Assembly (NCBI GenBank): GCA_963650165.1
Contig: CAVJKX010000006.1
Coordinates: 1 to 64,000 of the forward strand
DNA: 64,000 nucleotides
From: F23-B02 sp963650165
Lineage (GTDB): Bacteria > Bacillota > Clostridia > Oscillospirales > Oscillospiraceae
Direction: 5' to 3'
The position numbers and the translations under genes were made by a program. Below, in pieces: positions 1 to 8,261 of the stretch (the stretch's first letter is position 1; every line of letters begins with the position of its first letter). Under the pieces are notes generated by a model. It searched no databases. It saw nothing but the letters and a program-made list of their open reading frames with translations, and had not been told where the DNA came from.

Positions 1-70
1 TCTTCATGGTTTCTACAACCATTCTCTTGAACTCCGGCGTATATCGTTTGTTTGGTACTCCTTTTGGCAT
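1..70 (-). CDS. IS3-family transposase OrfA, N-terminal fragment (runs off window)
   Basis: The reverse strand from 70 reads MPKGVPNKRYTPEFKRMVVE and continues past the window edge. This Lys/Arg-rich opening with a YTPEFK motif is typical of the small HTH protein OrfA of IS3-family elements, which binds the element ends and is joined to OrfB by frameshifting. Only 23 codons are visible, so intactness cannot be judged. The terminal repeat of the element follows at about 78-126, which fits the gene reading inward from that end. Confidence 0.7.
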   Translation of the reverse strand, partial: MPKGVPNKRYTPEFKRMVVETMK

Positions 71-71
71 A

Positions 72-126
72 GCAAAACACCCCATTTCCTAAACAGTATA
101 CCATACTGTCTAACATATGGGGTGCA
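72..126. mobile_element. Terminal end of IS3-like insertion sequence with internal palindromes
   Basis: The segment between the transposase start and the symporter gene contains an outer inverted repeat (CACCCCAT at 78-85, ATGGGGTG at 116-123) and an inner one (acagtat at 93-99, atactgt at 103-109). Reading outward it finishes in ...ggggtgca, compatible with the TG...CA ends of IS3 elements. I place the element boundary near 126 by inference; the target duplication and the other end lie outside the window. Confidence 0.6.
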
Positions 127-156
127 GTTCACCGCGGGGATTTTTTCGCTGTTCGC

Positions 157-1479
157 TTAAAACGCGACGTGCATGAACAGTGCGACGCAGCAGAGGATCA
201 GCGCGAGGGGGACATAGACATAGCGGCCTATGCAGTACCACAACTCGCCGCGGCGCCTGAGGGCACCGGTATTCACGGCGCTCATGAGCTCGCTTTTCTT
301 CATCACATAAAACCATGACGCCGCGCCGAGCGTTGCGCCGATGGGGATGATATAAATGGACACAAGATCCATCCACGGCCCCCATTTGGAGATGGGCTCC
401 ATGCCGATGCCGAAGCCGAGGCACAGGACGCAGAGAATGGCGAGCACCGCCGTGCGGCTGAGCTTGGGGAATTTGTGCATCAGCGACTCCGCGACGGCCT
501 CGAACATGTTCTGCAGCGAGCTCACTCCGGCGAAGATCATCGCAACGTAGAGTATGACCGCAAACAGCCTGCCTAGAGGCAGATCCTGCAGAATGGTCGG
601 CAGCGTGACGAACAGAAGGCTCGGCCCCGCGCCGACGTCCTGCCCGTAGGCAAAGCAGGCGGGGATGATCACGAGCGCGGCGACGACAGCGGCTATCGTG
701 TCAAACAGCGCGGTGTGCTGCGCAACGTCGACGACGTCCTCTCCGTCGGAGAGATATGCGCCGTAAACTATCATGCCGCTGCCGGTGACCGACAGGGAGA
801 AAAACGCCTGTCCCATCGCCCAGATCCAGATCATCGGATCGCACAGCGCCTCCCAGCGCGGTGTGAACATGAACTTATAGCCCTCCGCAGCGCCCGGCAG
901 GAATGCAACGCGCAGCGCCAGCACGATGAAGATGACGAAAAACAGAGGCATCATGACCTTATTGGTCTTTTCAATGCTGTGAGCGCCGAGATACAGCGTC
1001 AGGAGCGTACCGGCAACGACAATGACGTGAAACGGCACGACCGAGTACGGCGTTGAGGAAAACTCGGCAAACCATTCGGCGGCGTCGGCCGTCATAAGCG
1101 TTCCGGCAAGGGAGTCAAACAGCGCCTTGAGTATGTAGGTCACTATGACGGCATAGCCGATGGCGATGCACAGCGAGCCTGCCAGCGGCAGCCAGCCGAG
1201 TATCCCGCCGGCCTTACCGGCGGCTTTGCCGCGCGTTGCCCAGGCGCTTTCGTATGCGCCCAGCGTGCCGGTGCGCGCCCGTCTGCCCATGGCAAACTCG
1301 GCGGGCAGGCCGACATAGCTGAAAATGAACACGAACAGCAGGTATATCAGCAAAAACGCGCCGCCGCCGTTCGAGCCGAGCTTGTTCGGAAATCCCCAGA
1401 CGTTTGCCATGCCGACCGCAGAGCCGACCGAGGCGAGGATAAAACCCCAGCGGCTCGCAAAATTCTTCGTTTTTTTCAT
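157..1479 (-). CDS. Neurotransmitter:sodium symporter (NSS/SNF family) transporter
   Basis: A 440-residue polytopic membrane protein that would import an amino acid or related amine with Na+. The first helix carries the family signature GSAVGMANVWGFP, the unwound substrate/sodium-binding segment of LeuT-type carriers, and about 11 hydrophobic helices follow; many bacterial NSS proteins of this length have 11 rather than 12. The start at 1479 is chosen because the signature sits at its usual distance and GGAGAGAG lies just upstream. The gene stands alone, with its own promoter. Substrate cannot be told from sequence. Confidence 0.9.
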   Translation of the reverse strand: MKKTKNFASRWGFILASVGSAVGMANVWGFPNKLGSNGGGAFLLIYLLFVFIFSYVGLPAEFAMGRRARTGTLGAYESAWATRGKAAGKAGGILGWLPLAGSLCIAIGYAVIVTYILKALFDSLAGTLMTADAAEWFAEFSSTPYSVVPFHVIVVAGTLLTLYLGAHSIEKTNKVMMPLFFVIFIVLALRVAFLPGAAEGYKFMFTPRWEALCDPMIWIWAMGQAFFSLSVTGSGMIVYGAYLSDGEDVVDVAQHTALFDTIAAVVAALVIIPACFAYGQDVGAGPSLLFVTLPTILQDLPLGRLFAVILYVAMIFAGVSSLQNMFEAVAESLMHKFPKLSRTAVLAILCVLCLGFGIGMEPISKWGPWMDLVSIYIIPIGATLGAASWFYVMKKSELMSAVNTGALRRRGELWYCIGRYVYVPLALILCCVALFMHVAF

Positions 1480-1498
1480 ATGCTCTCTCTCCTGACAT

Positions 1499-1523
1499 AA
1501 AGTCCTCTTTCCCGAGGACTTTT
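1499..1523 (+). terminator. Hairpin with T-run in symporter leader
   Basis: AAAGTCCTC and GAGGACTTT pair around a six-base loop and a T-run follows on the + strand. No + strand gene precedes it, so it may stop antisense transcription, or act as a 5' stem in the symporter mRNA, since it starts right after the predicted transcription start. Confidence 0.45.
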
Positions 1524-1525
1524 TC

Positions 1526-1554
1526 ATTTTAACGCTGCAAAGCGAAAAAGGCAA
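1526..1554 (-). promoter_or_regulatory. SigmaA-type promoter of the NSS symporter
   Basis: On the minus strand TTGCCT (1554-1549) and TAAAAT (1531-1526) are separated by 17 bases, upstream of the symporter start at 1479. Confidence 0.6.
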
Positions 1555-1604
1555 ATGACTAAAAAACACAGGAATATGAATTTTATTAATACCACGAAAA
1601 ATTA

Positions 1605-1643
1605 TTGACCAACGATAATCTGAAAGTTATAGTAAAATTATCG
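1605..1643 (+). promoter_or_regulatory. Promoter with overlapping inverted repeat, upstream of HTH-ogt
   Basis: TTGACC (1605-1610) and TATAGT (1628-1633) have a 17-base spacer. An inverted repeat, CGATAAT (1614-1620) and ATTATCG (1637-1643), brackets the -10 box and is a candidate operator, perhaps for the adjacent HTH protein. Confidence 0.55.
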
Positions 1644-1784
1644 AAAAACAATAATTTCGGGACGGCTGAACAGTGAACAGAAAGAAACAGTATACAATTC
1701 TTGCGGCAGAGAGTGTTTTGCCGATCGTCCTGTGCGTGCTTCAACGTTATACAGGCGCTGTTTGCCCTACTGTTTACGCGCATT

Positions 1785-1985
1785 ATGCTCGAAAACCGCA
1801 GGCTGCGCGGCATGACATCAAAGGAGCTGCGTACGCTGATATGGATAACGGAGGTAAACCTCTCCATCCTGTGCAGCGGCAGGGCAAAGGGCATAAGATT
1901 TGCAGCGATAAACAAGATATGCTGCTATCTCGGCTGCGACGTGGGTGATATCCTGAAATTTGACGGTGTATTGGAGGCCGAGTGA
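1785..1985 (+). CDS. Small Cro/C1-type HTH regulator (YozG-like)
   Basis: A 66-residue protein made of little more than one XRE-type helix-turn-helix. The stretches EVNLSILCSGRAKGIRF and ICCYLGCDVGDILKF closely follow the pattern of the small YozG-like regulators of Firmicutes. The ATG at 1785 gives the usual N-terminus; a TTG at 1701 in the same frame would add a hydrophobic stretch not typical of the family. Its stop overlaps the possible GTG start of ogt, so the two are probably co-transcribed from the promoter at 1605-1633. DNA-binding role is inferred from family; target unknown. Confidence 0.65.
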   Translation: MLENRRLRGMTSKELRTLIWITEVNLSILCSGRAKGIRFAAINKICCYLGCDVGDILKFDGVLEAE

Positions 1986-1987
1986 AA

Positions 1988-2464
1988 ATGACGTATACAT
2001 ATAAATATGCCTCGCCGCTCGGCGATATCCTGCTTGCGGCAAATGACACGAGCCTCGTCGGCCTGTGGTTTTACGGCGCAAGGTACTTTGCCGAGGGCAT
2101 GGAGGATGAGCGCCGCGAAGAGCTCACGCCCGTGCTCGAGCAGACGGTAAGATGGCTCGATATATATTTTTCCGGCTCCGAGCCGCGCTTTACGCCGCCA
2201 TTGGAGCTGCACGGCTCCGACTTTCGCCGCCGTGTGTGGGCGCAGCTTATGAAGATACCCTACGGCAAAACAGTCAGCTACGGCGAGATAGCAAGGGCAC
2301 TGGGCGTAAACAGTGCGCAGGCCGTCGGCAGAGCGGTGGGACATAACCCCGTAGGCATCATCGTGCCCTGCCACCGCGTCCTCGGCGCCGACGGCAGCCT
2401 CACGGGCTACGCCGGAGGTTTGGAGAAAAAAATATACCTCCTCAAGCTTGAAAATAGCCATTAA
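1988..2464 (+). CDS. ogt: Methylated-DNA-protein cysteine methyltransferase
   Basis: A 158-residue suicide repair protein that moves the alkyl group from O6-alkylguanine to its own cysteine. The acceptor motif PCHRV is present in IIVPCHRVLGADG, preceded by the conserved GRAVGHNP helix-turn-helix segment and followed by GYAGGLEKK. The ATG at 1988 is preceded by GGAGG at 1973-1977; a GTG at 1982 in frame overlaps the upstream stop and is the alternative. Length matches short Ogt proteins without an Ada regulatory domain. It sits behind the small HTH gene and ends at a strong terminator. Confidence 0.93.
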   Translation: MTYTYKYASPLGDILLAANDTSLVGLWFYGARYFAEGMEDERREELTPVLEQTVRWLDIYFSGSEPRFTPPLELHGSDFRRRVWAQLMKIPYGKTVSYGEIARALGVNSAQAVGRAVGHNPVGIIVPCHRVLGADGSLTGYAGGLEKKIYLLKLENSH

Positions 2465-2493
2465 AAAAAGACGGCCTTGCCGTCTTTTTTTAT
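2463..2493. terminator. Bidirectional terminator between ogt and the ABC operon
   Basis: AAAAAAGACGG and CCGTCTTTTTT form a perfect stem with A and T tracts on both sides, serving ogt (+) and the converging ABC transporter operon (-). Confidence 0.9.
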
Positions 2494-3242
2494 ATCTCTA
2501 TGACCGAGGCTGTAAGCTCTTTTGCGTATTCGCTGCGCGGCGCGGAAATTATTTTATCCGCCGTGCCCTCCTCGACGACCGTGCCGCCGTGCATGACGAG
2601 CACCCTGTCGCACAGGCTGCCGACAACGGCAAGATCGTGCGAGACAAAGATCATCGACATGCCCTTATCCCGGCGCAGAGAGGATAAAAGCGAGAGTATC
2701 TGCGCCTGCGAGGATACGTCCAGTGCGCTCGTTATCTCGTCGCAGAGCAGGACGCGCGGCGACGCGGCAAGGGCGCGGGCTATCGCAAAGCGCTGACACT
2801 GCCCGCCGCTGAGAGAACGCGGGTATCTCCGCGCAAGTCCGGGATCCAGCCCGACCTCGCGGCACAGCGCCGGAAGATCGAGCGATGTCCCGCTGCCCAT
2901 AAGGCTGTAAAACGCATCGTATATCGAGCGCTCGACCGTTCTGCGCGGGTGAAACGACGAGGGCGCATCCTGAAATATCATCTGAATATCGCGCCTGTCG
3001 GCAAGCGAACGCTTTTCCGAAAGCTCCGTACCGCCGAGGCACAGCTTGCCCGCGTCGGGAGCCTCAAGGCCGCTTATAAGGCGCAGAAGCGTGCTCTTTC
3101 CGCTGCCGGAAGCGCCGACTATGCCGAGTATCTCGCCCTCGTGAAGCTCAAAGCTCACATCGTGCACGGCGAGAGTTTTATGCCCCGCGCGGCTGTAGCT
3201 CCTGCCGAGGCTTTTAACGCTGAGTATGCTTTCCATGCTCAT
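2490..3242 (-). CDS. ABC transporter ATP-binding protein (DppF/NikE type)
   Basis: A 250-residue nucleotide-binding subunit and last gene of the five-gene transporter. Walker A is GASGSGKST, the ABC signature LSGGQCQR and Walker B VLLCDEITSALD, followed by the H-loop SHDLAV. It pairs with the other ATPase (3239-4105) to drive the two permeases. Start and upstream stop overlap in ATGA, which suggests translational coupling. By family the substrate is an oligopeptide, nickel or a metal complex; sequence does not decide between them. Confidence 0.93.
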   Translation of the reverse strand: MSMESILSVKSLGRSYSRAGHKTLAVHDVSFELHEGEILGIVGASGSGKSTLLRLISGLEAPDAGKLCLGGTELSEKRSLADRRDIQMIFQDAPSSFHPRRTVERSIYDAFYSLMGSGTSLDLPALCREVGLDPGLARRYPRSLSGGQCQRFAIARALAASPRVLLCDEITSALDVSSQAQILSLLSSLRRDKGMSMIFVSHDLAVVGSLCDRVLVMHGGTVVEEGTADKIISAPRSEYAKELTASVIEI

Positions 3243-4105
3243 ACCTCCGTGAGGACAAAATGCCCCGGACTGCGCTCGATGAGCCTGCCGGAATACGCAG
3301 CGGCCGTATCAGATGCCGCGGGGAGAGCTCCGCCGAGCCTCGGCACCGCGCCGAGCAGCGCCTTCGTGTACGGGTGCAGGGGGGATGAGACGATCTCCCG
3401 CGCGGGAGCAAGCTCAACGAGACGGCCGCGGTGCATCACGGCGATGCGGTCGGCAATATATGCCGCCAGCGCAAGATCGTGCGTGACGATCAGCTGCGAA
3501 AGCCCGTCGGCGCGCAGGGAAACAAGCTCGTCGGCCACCGTGCGGCGCGTTATGGCGTCCAGCGCGCTTGTCGGCTCGTCGGCCAGAAGAAGCTTCTGGC
3601 GCATTAGCATTACGAGCGCAAGCGCTATGCGCTGGTTCATGCCGCCGCTCATCTCATACGGGCAGGAGTCGAGTATGCGCCCGCAGTTTTCAAGCCCTAA
3701 GCGCGAGAAAACATCCTGTACCGAGGGCAGGAACGTATCCTTATCGTATTTCCCGTGGCTTTTGAGCGCTTCCGCAAACTGCTTTTTATAGCTGCGTATC
3801 GGATTGAAGGCGGCGCCGGGGGTCTGGAATATAAGCCCCATGCCGGAGCTCGTGAGCCGTGCACGCTCCCTGGGCGAAAGCTCCGAGAGTCTTTGCGAGT
3901 CGAATATAACGTCGCCGCCGCTGACGGCGGGGCTTTCAAACACGCCCATGACTGCCTTTAAAAGCGTGCTCTTTCCGCAGCCGGACTGGCCGACCACGCA
4001 CAGTGCCTCGCCCTCAAAAAGCGAAAACGATATATCGGATATGACGTCTCCGTTCCCGTAGCCTGCGCAGAGTCCCTCGAGGGACAAAATCGCTTTACCG
4101 TTCAT
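3239..4105 (-). CDS. ABC transporter ATP-binding protein (DppD/NikD type)
   Basis: A 288-residue ATPase starting MNGKAILSLEGL. Walker A is GQSGCGKST, signature MSGGMNQRIALA, Walker B LLLADEPTSALD. The C-terminal HPYTKALLGAVPRL segment is the oligopeptide/nickel ATPase extension that marks this subfamily. The start at 4105 overlaps the stop of the upstream permease in ATGA, and the frame further upstream is antisense-like and not part of the gene. It is the partner of the 2490-3242 ATPase. Confidence 0.93.
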   Translation of the reverse strand: MNGKAILSLEGLCAGYGNGDVISDISFSLFEGEALCVVGQSGCGKSTLLKAVMGVFESPAVSGGDVIFDSQRLSELSPRERARLTSSGMGLIFQTPGAAFNPIRSYKKQFAEALKSHGKYDKDTFLPSVQDVFSRLGLENCGRILDSCPYEMSGGMNQRIALALVMLMRQKLLLADEPTSALDAITRRTVADELVSLRADGLSQLIVTHDLALAAYIADRIAVMHRGRLVELAPAREIVSSPLHPYTKALLGAVPRLGGALPAASDTAAAYSGRLIERSPGHFVLTEV

Positions 4106-4947
4106 TCTGCCGCCTCCGTATCGAGATAGTCGCGCAGACAGTCGCCGAGGCAGTTGAACACCATGACCGTCACGACCGTGGCTCCCGCCGGAGCGAGCGT
4201 CGCCCACGGCGCAAGCTGCATGTACGCGCGCGACTGGTTTATCATGCTGCCCCACTCGGCCTGCGGCTCGGTGACGCCTATGCCGAGGAAGGAAAGCCCC
4301 GCGATGCCTATCATCATAACGCCGAGCTGTGTTGCGGCGTTCACTATGAGACTGCCGAGCATGCACGGCAGGAGATAGTGCAGCATGATCGTAAGATCGG
4401 AGCAGCCGGACAGGCGGGCGGCGCTTATAAACGGCTCCTTTTTCAGCGCGATCACCTGTGCACGCGCGAGCCGGGCGTAAAGCGTCCAGCCTGACAGACC
4501 CATTGCGAGCATGGCGTTTACCATACCGCCGCCGAGTATTCCGGCAACGGCAACGGCAAGCACCATCTGCGGAAACGCAAGCATTATATCAACGATGCGC
4601 ATGATCACGCTGTCGGCGGCGCCGCCGTACCAGCCTGCGATCATGCCGAGGACCGTGCCGATAACAAAGGTCGCGGCAACGAGTATGACGGCTGAGAATA
4701 CGGACGTTCTCGCGCCCATTATAACGCGCGAGAATACGCAGCGGCCGTATCTGTCGGTGCCGAAAATGTGCTCTGAATCCGGAGCGGCGTTCATATGAGA
4801 GGCATTCGTCGCGTTGGGATCGTTCGGAACGATAAGCGGAGCGAAAAGCCCGATGAGCATAAGAAGCGCCGCAAGCGCAAGAAGGATGTAAAGCCTGCGC
4901 CTGAGCCTTGCTTTTGAGACCGTGTTTATATCCACCGCGCACCTCAC
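4102..4947 (-). CDS. ABC transporter permease (DppC/NikC type)
   Basis: A 281-residue inner-membrane permease. It has an N-terminal cytoplasmic segment, one helix (ILLALAALLMLIGLF), the periplasmic NDPNATN region typical of DppC/OppC, and five further helices. The EAA loop that contacts the ATPase is visible around FISAARLSGCSDLTIMLHY. The GTG start forms a GTGA overlap with the stop of the DppB-like gene, so this is an unbroken translationally coupled operon. Confidence 0.92.
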   Translation of the reverse strand: MRCAVDINTVSKARLRRRLYILLALAALLMLIGLFAPLIVPNDPNATNASHMNAAPDSEHIFGTDRYGRCVFSRVIMGARTSVFSAVILVAATFVIGTVLGMIAGWYGGAADSVIMRIVDIMLAFPQMVLAVAVAGILGGGMVNAMLAMGLSGWTLYARLARAQVIALKKEPFISAARLSGCSDLTIMLHYLLPCMLGSLIVNAATQLGVMMIGIAGLSFLGIGVTEPQAEWGSMINQSRAYMQLAPWATLAPAGATVVTVMVFNCLGDCLRDYLDTEAAE

Positions 4948-5873
4948 ATTTCCCCGATACGCGGATCGAGACGGCGGTAGCAGATATCGGCCGCAAGGTT
5001 AATGATAACGTACACGCAGCTTGTGAATATCACAAAGCCCTGGACAACGGGGTAGTCACGCGCCGTTATCGCGTCCATCACGAGCTTGCCGAGCCCCGGC
5101 CAGCGGAATATGGTCTCGACGACCACGCTGCCGCCAAGAAGCGTGCCGACCGACAGCGCGATGACCGTCAGGATGGGTATCATCGCGTTGTGCAGCACGT
5201 TTCTGAAGAGTATGACCGAGCTTTTTACGCCGCGCGCCCTTGCGCCGAGAACATAGGCGCGATCGAGCTGCCCGAGTATCTCCGCACGAAACTGCCGGAT
5301 AAAGCGCGAGCACATGGGTATGGCCAGCGCAAGGCAGGGCATGATGAGCCCCTTTATGCTCTCGCCGGCGATGACCGGCAGCAGCCGCGTTTTGACGCAG
5401 AAAAAGTACATCAGCAGCACGGATATGAGGAAATTCGGCAGCGAGTTTCCGACGAAGCTCAGAAAGCGGACGGTGTTGTCCAGAATGCCGCCGCGCTTAA
5501 CCGCCGTTATCACGGCAAGCGGCAGCGCGATCATGAGCGACACGGCGAGGCTCCCGGCGCTTAAAATGAGCGTATAGCGCAGCGCGTGCAGGAGCTTTCC
5601 CGTCACCGGCAGACCGTCCTTATACGAAACGCCGAGGTCGCCGGTCAGCGCAGAGCCGAGCCACTGCACGTAGCGGACGAGAAAGGGCTCGTTGAGCCCC
5701 AGCTCCTCGCGCGCGGCCTCCAGAGTCTCCTCAGATACGCTGATGCCCTGCGCATTGAGCTTCTTGAGCGCAGGGTCACCGGGCGATATATACATTAAGA
5801 GATAGGTCAGAAAGCTCAGACCTATTATTATCACCGCAAGATGCAGCAGACGTTTTAAAATTTGCTTTTTGAT
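4944..5873 (-). CDS. ABC transporter permease (DppB/NikB type), probable AUC start
   Basis: Six-helix permease whose core begins VIIIGLSFLTYLLMYISPGDPA, the conserved PGDPA periplasmic entry of DppB proteins, with the EAA loop at YVLGARARGVKSSVILF. Family members need a short basic N-terminus (of the type M-x-RRLL) before the first helix. The open frame supplies it as KKQILKRLLHLA, but the only codon in the right place is ATC at 5873, 9 nt after GAGG. In-frame alternatives are ATT at 5861 and GTG at 5834, neither with a ribosome site; GTG would cut into helix 1. Gene identity is sure, start is not. Confidence 0.88.
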   Translation of the reverse strand: MKKQILKRLLHLAVIIIGLSFLTYLLMYISPGDPALKKLNAQGISVSEETLEAAREELGLNEPFLVRYVQWLGSALTGDLGVSYKDGLPVTGKLLHALRYTLILSAGSLAVSLMIALPLAVITAVKRGGILDNTVRFLSFVGNSLPNFLISVLLMYFFCVKTRLLPVIAGESIKGLIMPCLALAIPMCSRFIRQFRAEILGQLDRAYVLGARARGVKSSVILFRNVLHNAMIPILTVIALSVGTLLGGSVVVETIFRWPGLGKLVMDAITARDYPVVQGFVIFTSCVYVIINLAADICYRRLDPRIGEM

Positions 5874-5892
5874 GTTTCTTCACCTCTGCCTC

Positions 5893-5917
5893 GGGGCAGG
5901 AGTTTTCCTCCTGCCCC
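5893..5917 (-). promoter_or_regulatory. Intercistronic hairpin between binding protein and permease genes
   Basis: GGGGCAGGAG (5893-5902) and CTCCTGCCCC (5908-5917) form a perfect 10-bp stem with a five-base loop. On the coding (minus) strand no T-run follows, so it is not a simple terminator. Such hairpins commonly protect the abundant binding-protein mRNA and lower permease expression; that role is inferred. Confidence 0.7.
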
Positions 5918-5924
5918 GGGGTTT

Positions 5925-7442
5925 TTACATGTCGGTATCTGCGTCGATGCGGTAGAAATCAAAGGGACTGGTTTCGTGTATGCCGCTGACGTTTTTGCTC
6001 ATAACGGTAATGTTGTTGAAAAGCCCTACGCAGCCGACGGCATTGTCGTCGATGGCAAGCTGAACGATCTCGTTTGCGAGCGCAGATCTTCTTTCGGTGT
6101 CCGTTTCCGGCTGAAGCTCGTTTATGAGCGCCGCCGCCTCGCTGCTTTCAAAGCCCGCCGAGACCCAGTAGCCGCCGGGACGCAGCACGGTGTCGATGAA
6201 ATAGTAGGGGTCGCCGTTTTTGTCGGCTATCATGCAGTAGAGCGCAATATCATAGTCGCCCGAGAGAACATAGGTCGCGTCCGCGTCCTCCTGCGAGGTG
6301 AGAACGGAGCTTATGCCCACGGCCTTGAGCTGCTCCTGCATCAGCAGCGCCAGCGAGTCGAGCGAGCGCGCGGGGTAGTAGCAGATGCTTAGCGTCAGAT
6401 CCTGCCCGTCCTTTTCGTAAATGCCGTCGGAGCCGAGCGTATAGCCGGCTTTCTCGAGGGCGGCCCTTGCCGCCGCCGTATCGACCGCGGGCTTCGTGAC
6501 CTTTCCGTAAGCCGCCGACGTTCCGAAGGGGCCGACGGCAGCCGTGACGGTGCCGTTTAGGTAGTCGGCTATGGCATCGCAGTCAACGGTGAGATTTATC
6601 GCCTTTCTGAGCTCATCGCCGAGCCTGTTCTGATTGAGCATGTAAAACTGGAGCCTCGTCGCGGGGATATCCGACACGCTGTAGCGGTCGGGAGCAGCGT
6701 CGTATATCTCCTTCGCGGCTGCGGTCACCGAGGTGTAGCAGTCGATCTCACCGTTTTGCATGGCCATGAGCTTCGACTCGTCGTCCTGCATGTAGTAGAA
6801 CACCGCTCCGACGAGCTTCACCTCGCCGCCCCAGTAGTTATCGTTGCGCGAGACCTCGACCGTGCCCTCGGGCACAAAGCTTTTTACAACAAACGGGCCG
6901 GTGGCAACGGGCGCGTTGTCGATATCCTCGCTTGCGTCAAGATCCATTATTCCCATCTCGGGCGAGGCAAGATCGTTTACCAGGGTGGGGTAGACCTCGT
7001 CAGTCGTTATAGTCAGAACGCCGTCGCTCACGGCCTTGTAGGCATAGTCCTTAAACTGCGCAAAGCGAATGTTCACCTCGCCGACGCGCCTGAGGTTTGC
7101 TATGACGGCATCGGCCGTCACGGCGCTGCCGTTTGAAAAGCATATGCCGTCTTTAAGCGTCACCGTCCAGGTTAGTCCGTCGTCCGACACCTCGGCCGTT
7201 TCGGCAAGGCAGGGCTGCACGGAAAAGTCGTCGCCCATTTTGAAAAGCGCCTCGGTGATGCCGTAGATGGAGGTGTACCAGCCGTAGTATTCCCTGTGTG
7301 CGTCGAGGCTGGGATATGCAAAGCTTTCCGCGACGCGGAGTATCTTCTCTCCGCTGCCGGGGTCCTTGCTGTCAGCGCCGCAGGCGGCAAGGCTCAGAAG
7401 CATGATGAGCGCAAGGGACAGCGCAGTAATTCTTTTTTTCAC
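5925..7442 (-). CDS. Extracellular solute-binding lipoprotein, family 5 (peptide/nickel)
   Basis: A 505-residue substrate-binding protein. The N-terminus is a lipoprotein signal with lipobox LAAC, cleaved before Cys21, so the mature protein is anchored outside the membrane. The fold-typical stretch WTVTLKDGICFSNGSAVTADAV matches the SBP_bac_5 signature region, and the C-terminal half has the family's ARAALEKAGYTLGSDGIYEKDG segment. The start is GTG at 7442 with GAGAGAG upstream. It lies 20 nt after the methyltransferase and ahead of both permeases, so it feeds this transporter. Confidence 0.93.
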   Translation of the reverse strand: MKKRITALSLALIMLLSLAACGADSKDPGSGEKILRVAESFAYPSLDAHREYYGWYTSIYGITEALFKMGDDFSVQPCLAETAEVSDDGLTWTVTLKDGICFSNGSAVTADAVIANLRRVGEVNIRFAQFKDYAYKAVSDGVLTITTDEVYPTLVNDLASPEMGIMDLDASEDIDNAPVATGPFVVKSFVPEGTVEVSRNDNYWGGEVKLVGAVFYYMQDDESKLMAMQNGEIDCYTSVTAAAKEIYDAAPDRYSVSDIPATRLQFYMLNQNRLGDELRKAINLTVDCDAIADYLNGTVTAAVGPFGTSAAYGKVTKPAVDTAAARAALEKAGYTLGSDGIYEKDGQDLTLSICYYPARSLDSLALLMQEQLKAVGISSVLTSQEDADATYVLSGDYDIALYCMIADKNGDPYYFIDTVLRPGGYWVSAGFESSEAAALINELQPETDTERRSALANEIVQLAIDDNAVGCVGLFNNITVMSKNVSGIHETSPFDFYRIDADTDM

Positions 7443-7462
7443 TTTAACTCTCTCATTCCCGG

Positions 7463-8221
7463 TTATTTTACGGCTCTTATCAGAAAACAGGGAGTGGATG
7501 CGTAGTTGAGCAGCTCCTCGCGGCTCCAGAGCCTTTGGCTGACGGAGGTGTCCGCGCTGACGTTTTTGAAGCCGAGATCGAGCAGCGTCACCGTATCCCA
7601 GTGCGGGCGCGGCAGCTTGCCCATCGGCAGACTGCGCGATATGTTCTCCATGAGCCAGCTTTCGTCATAGCTGTCGTAGTCCTCGATGCCGGCCTGCGCA
7701 ATATTCTCGCGGTCGGCCTGCTTTTCGCACTTTTTCTCCTCGTCGAAGAGGTAGGCGTACCAGTTGGAGTCTATATTCAGCATCACGCCGCCGTCGCGCA
7801 GAACACGCCGCCACTCCTTATAAGCCCTGACGGGATCGGGAAGGTTCCAGGTGAGGTTCCGCGTGACGATAACGTCAAATTCGCCGTCGTCAAAGCAGAG
7901 CTCCTGCGCGTCCATCTTGAGAAAGCGTATCTTATCCGCAAGAGCTCCGGCATTGTGCCGCGCCTGCTCGAGCATGCCCTCGGACATGTCGACGGCCGTC
8001 ACGTCATAGCCGCGCGAGGCGAGGATTATTGCGTAAAAGCCCGGACCCGTACCGATGTCCAGGACCCTGAGCGCTCTGCCCTCCGCCTTGGGGAAATTCC
8101 TTATGAGCTCGTCGGCCCATTTGCCGTCCCAGCCGTCGGTGAGGTTCTTTCTGACGACCTCGGTGTACGAGCTTGCGCGGCGCGTCCAATACTGCTCTAT
8201 AGTGTTCGTGAGTGCGTTCAT
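7463..8221 (-). CDS. Class I SAM-dependent methyltransferase leading the ABC operon
   Basis: A 252-residue soluble methyltransferase. Motif I is VLDIGTGPGFYAIILASRG, followed by the acidic AVDMSEGM loop that binds the SAM ribose and by FDVIVTRNLTWNLPDP as motif IV; this resembles the UbiE/BioC-type fold. The target is unknown. Its place as first gene of a peptide/nickel-type importer, 20 nt ahead of the binding protein, suggests it modifies a ligand connected with the transported compound, such as a metallophore or a scavenged metabolite. That link is an inference from gene order only. Confidence 0.85.
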   Translation of the reverse strand: MNALTNTIEQYWTRRASSYTEVVRKNLTDGWDGKWADELIRNFPKAEGRALRVLDIGTGPGFYAIILASRGYDVTAVDMSEGMLEQARHNAGALADKIRFLKMDAQELCFDDGEFDVIVTRNLTWNLPDPVRAYKEWRRVLRDGGVMLNIDSNWYAYLFDEEKKCEKQADRENIAQAGIEDYDSYDESWLMENISRSLPMGKLPRPHWDTVTLLDLGFKNVSADTSVSQRLWSREELLNYASTPCFLIRAVK

Positions 8222-8261
8222 GGCAATTCTCCTTTTTGCTTATGTCTGAAGTTTAACATGC

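Noticed and set aside
1673..1948. A forward frame starting VNRKKQYTILAAESVL overlapping the HTH gene
   Set aside because: No ribosome site and no recognisable domain; the overlapping frame encodes a clear YozG-like HTH.
4106..4366. N-terminal extension of the DppD-like ATPase (Arg/His-rich)
   Set aside because: It overlaps the permease gene in another frame and has the composition of a shadow frame; the ATPase starts at 4105 with an ATGA overlap.
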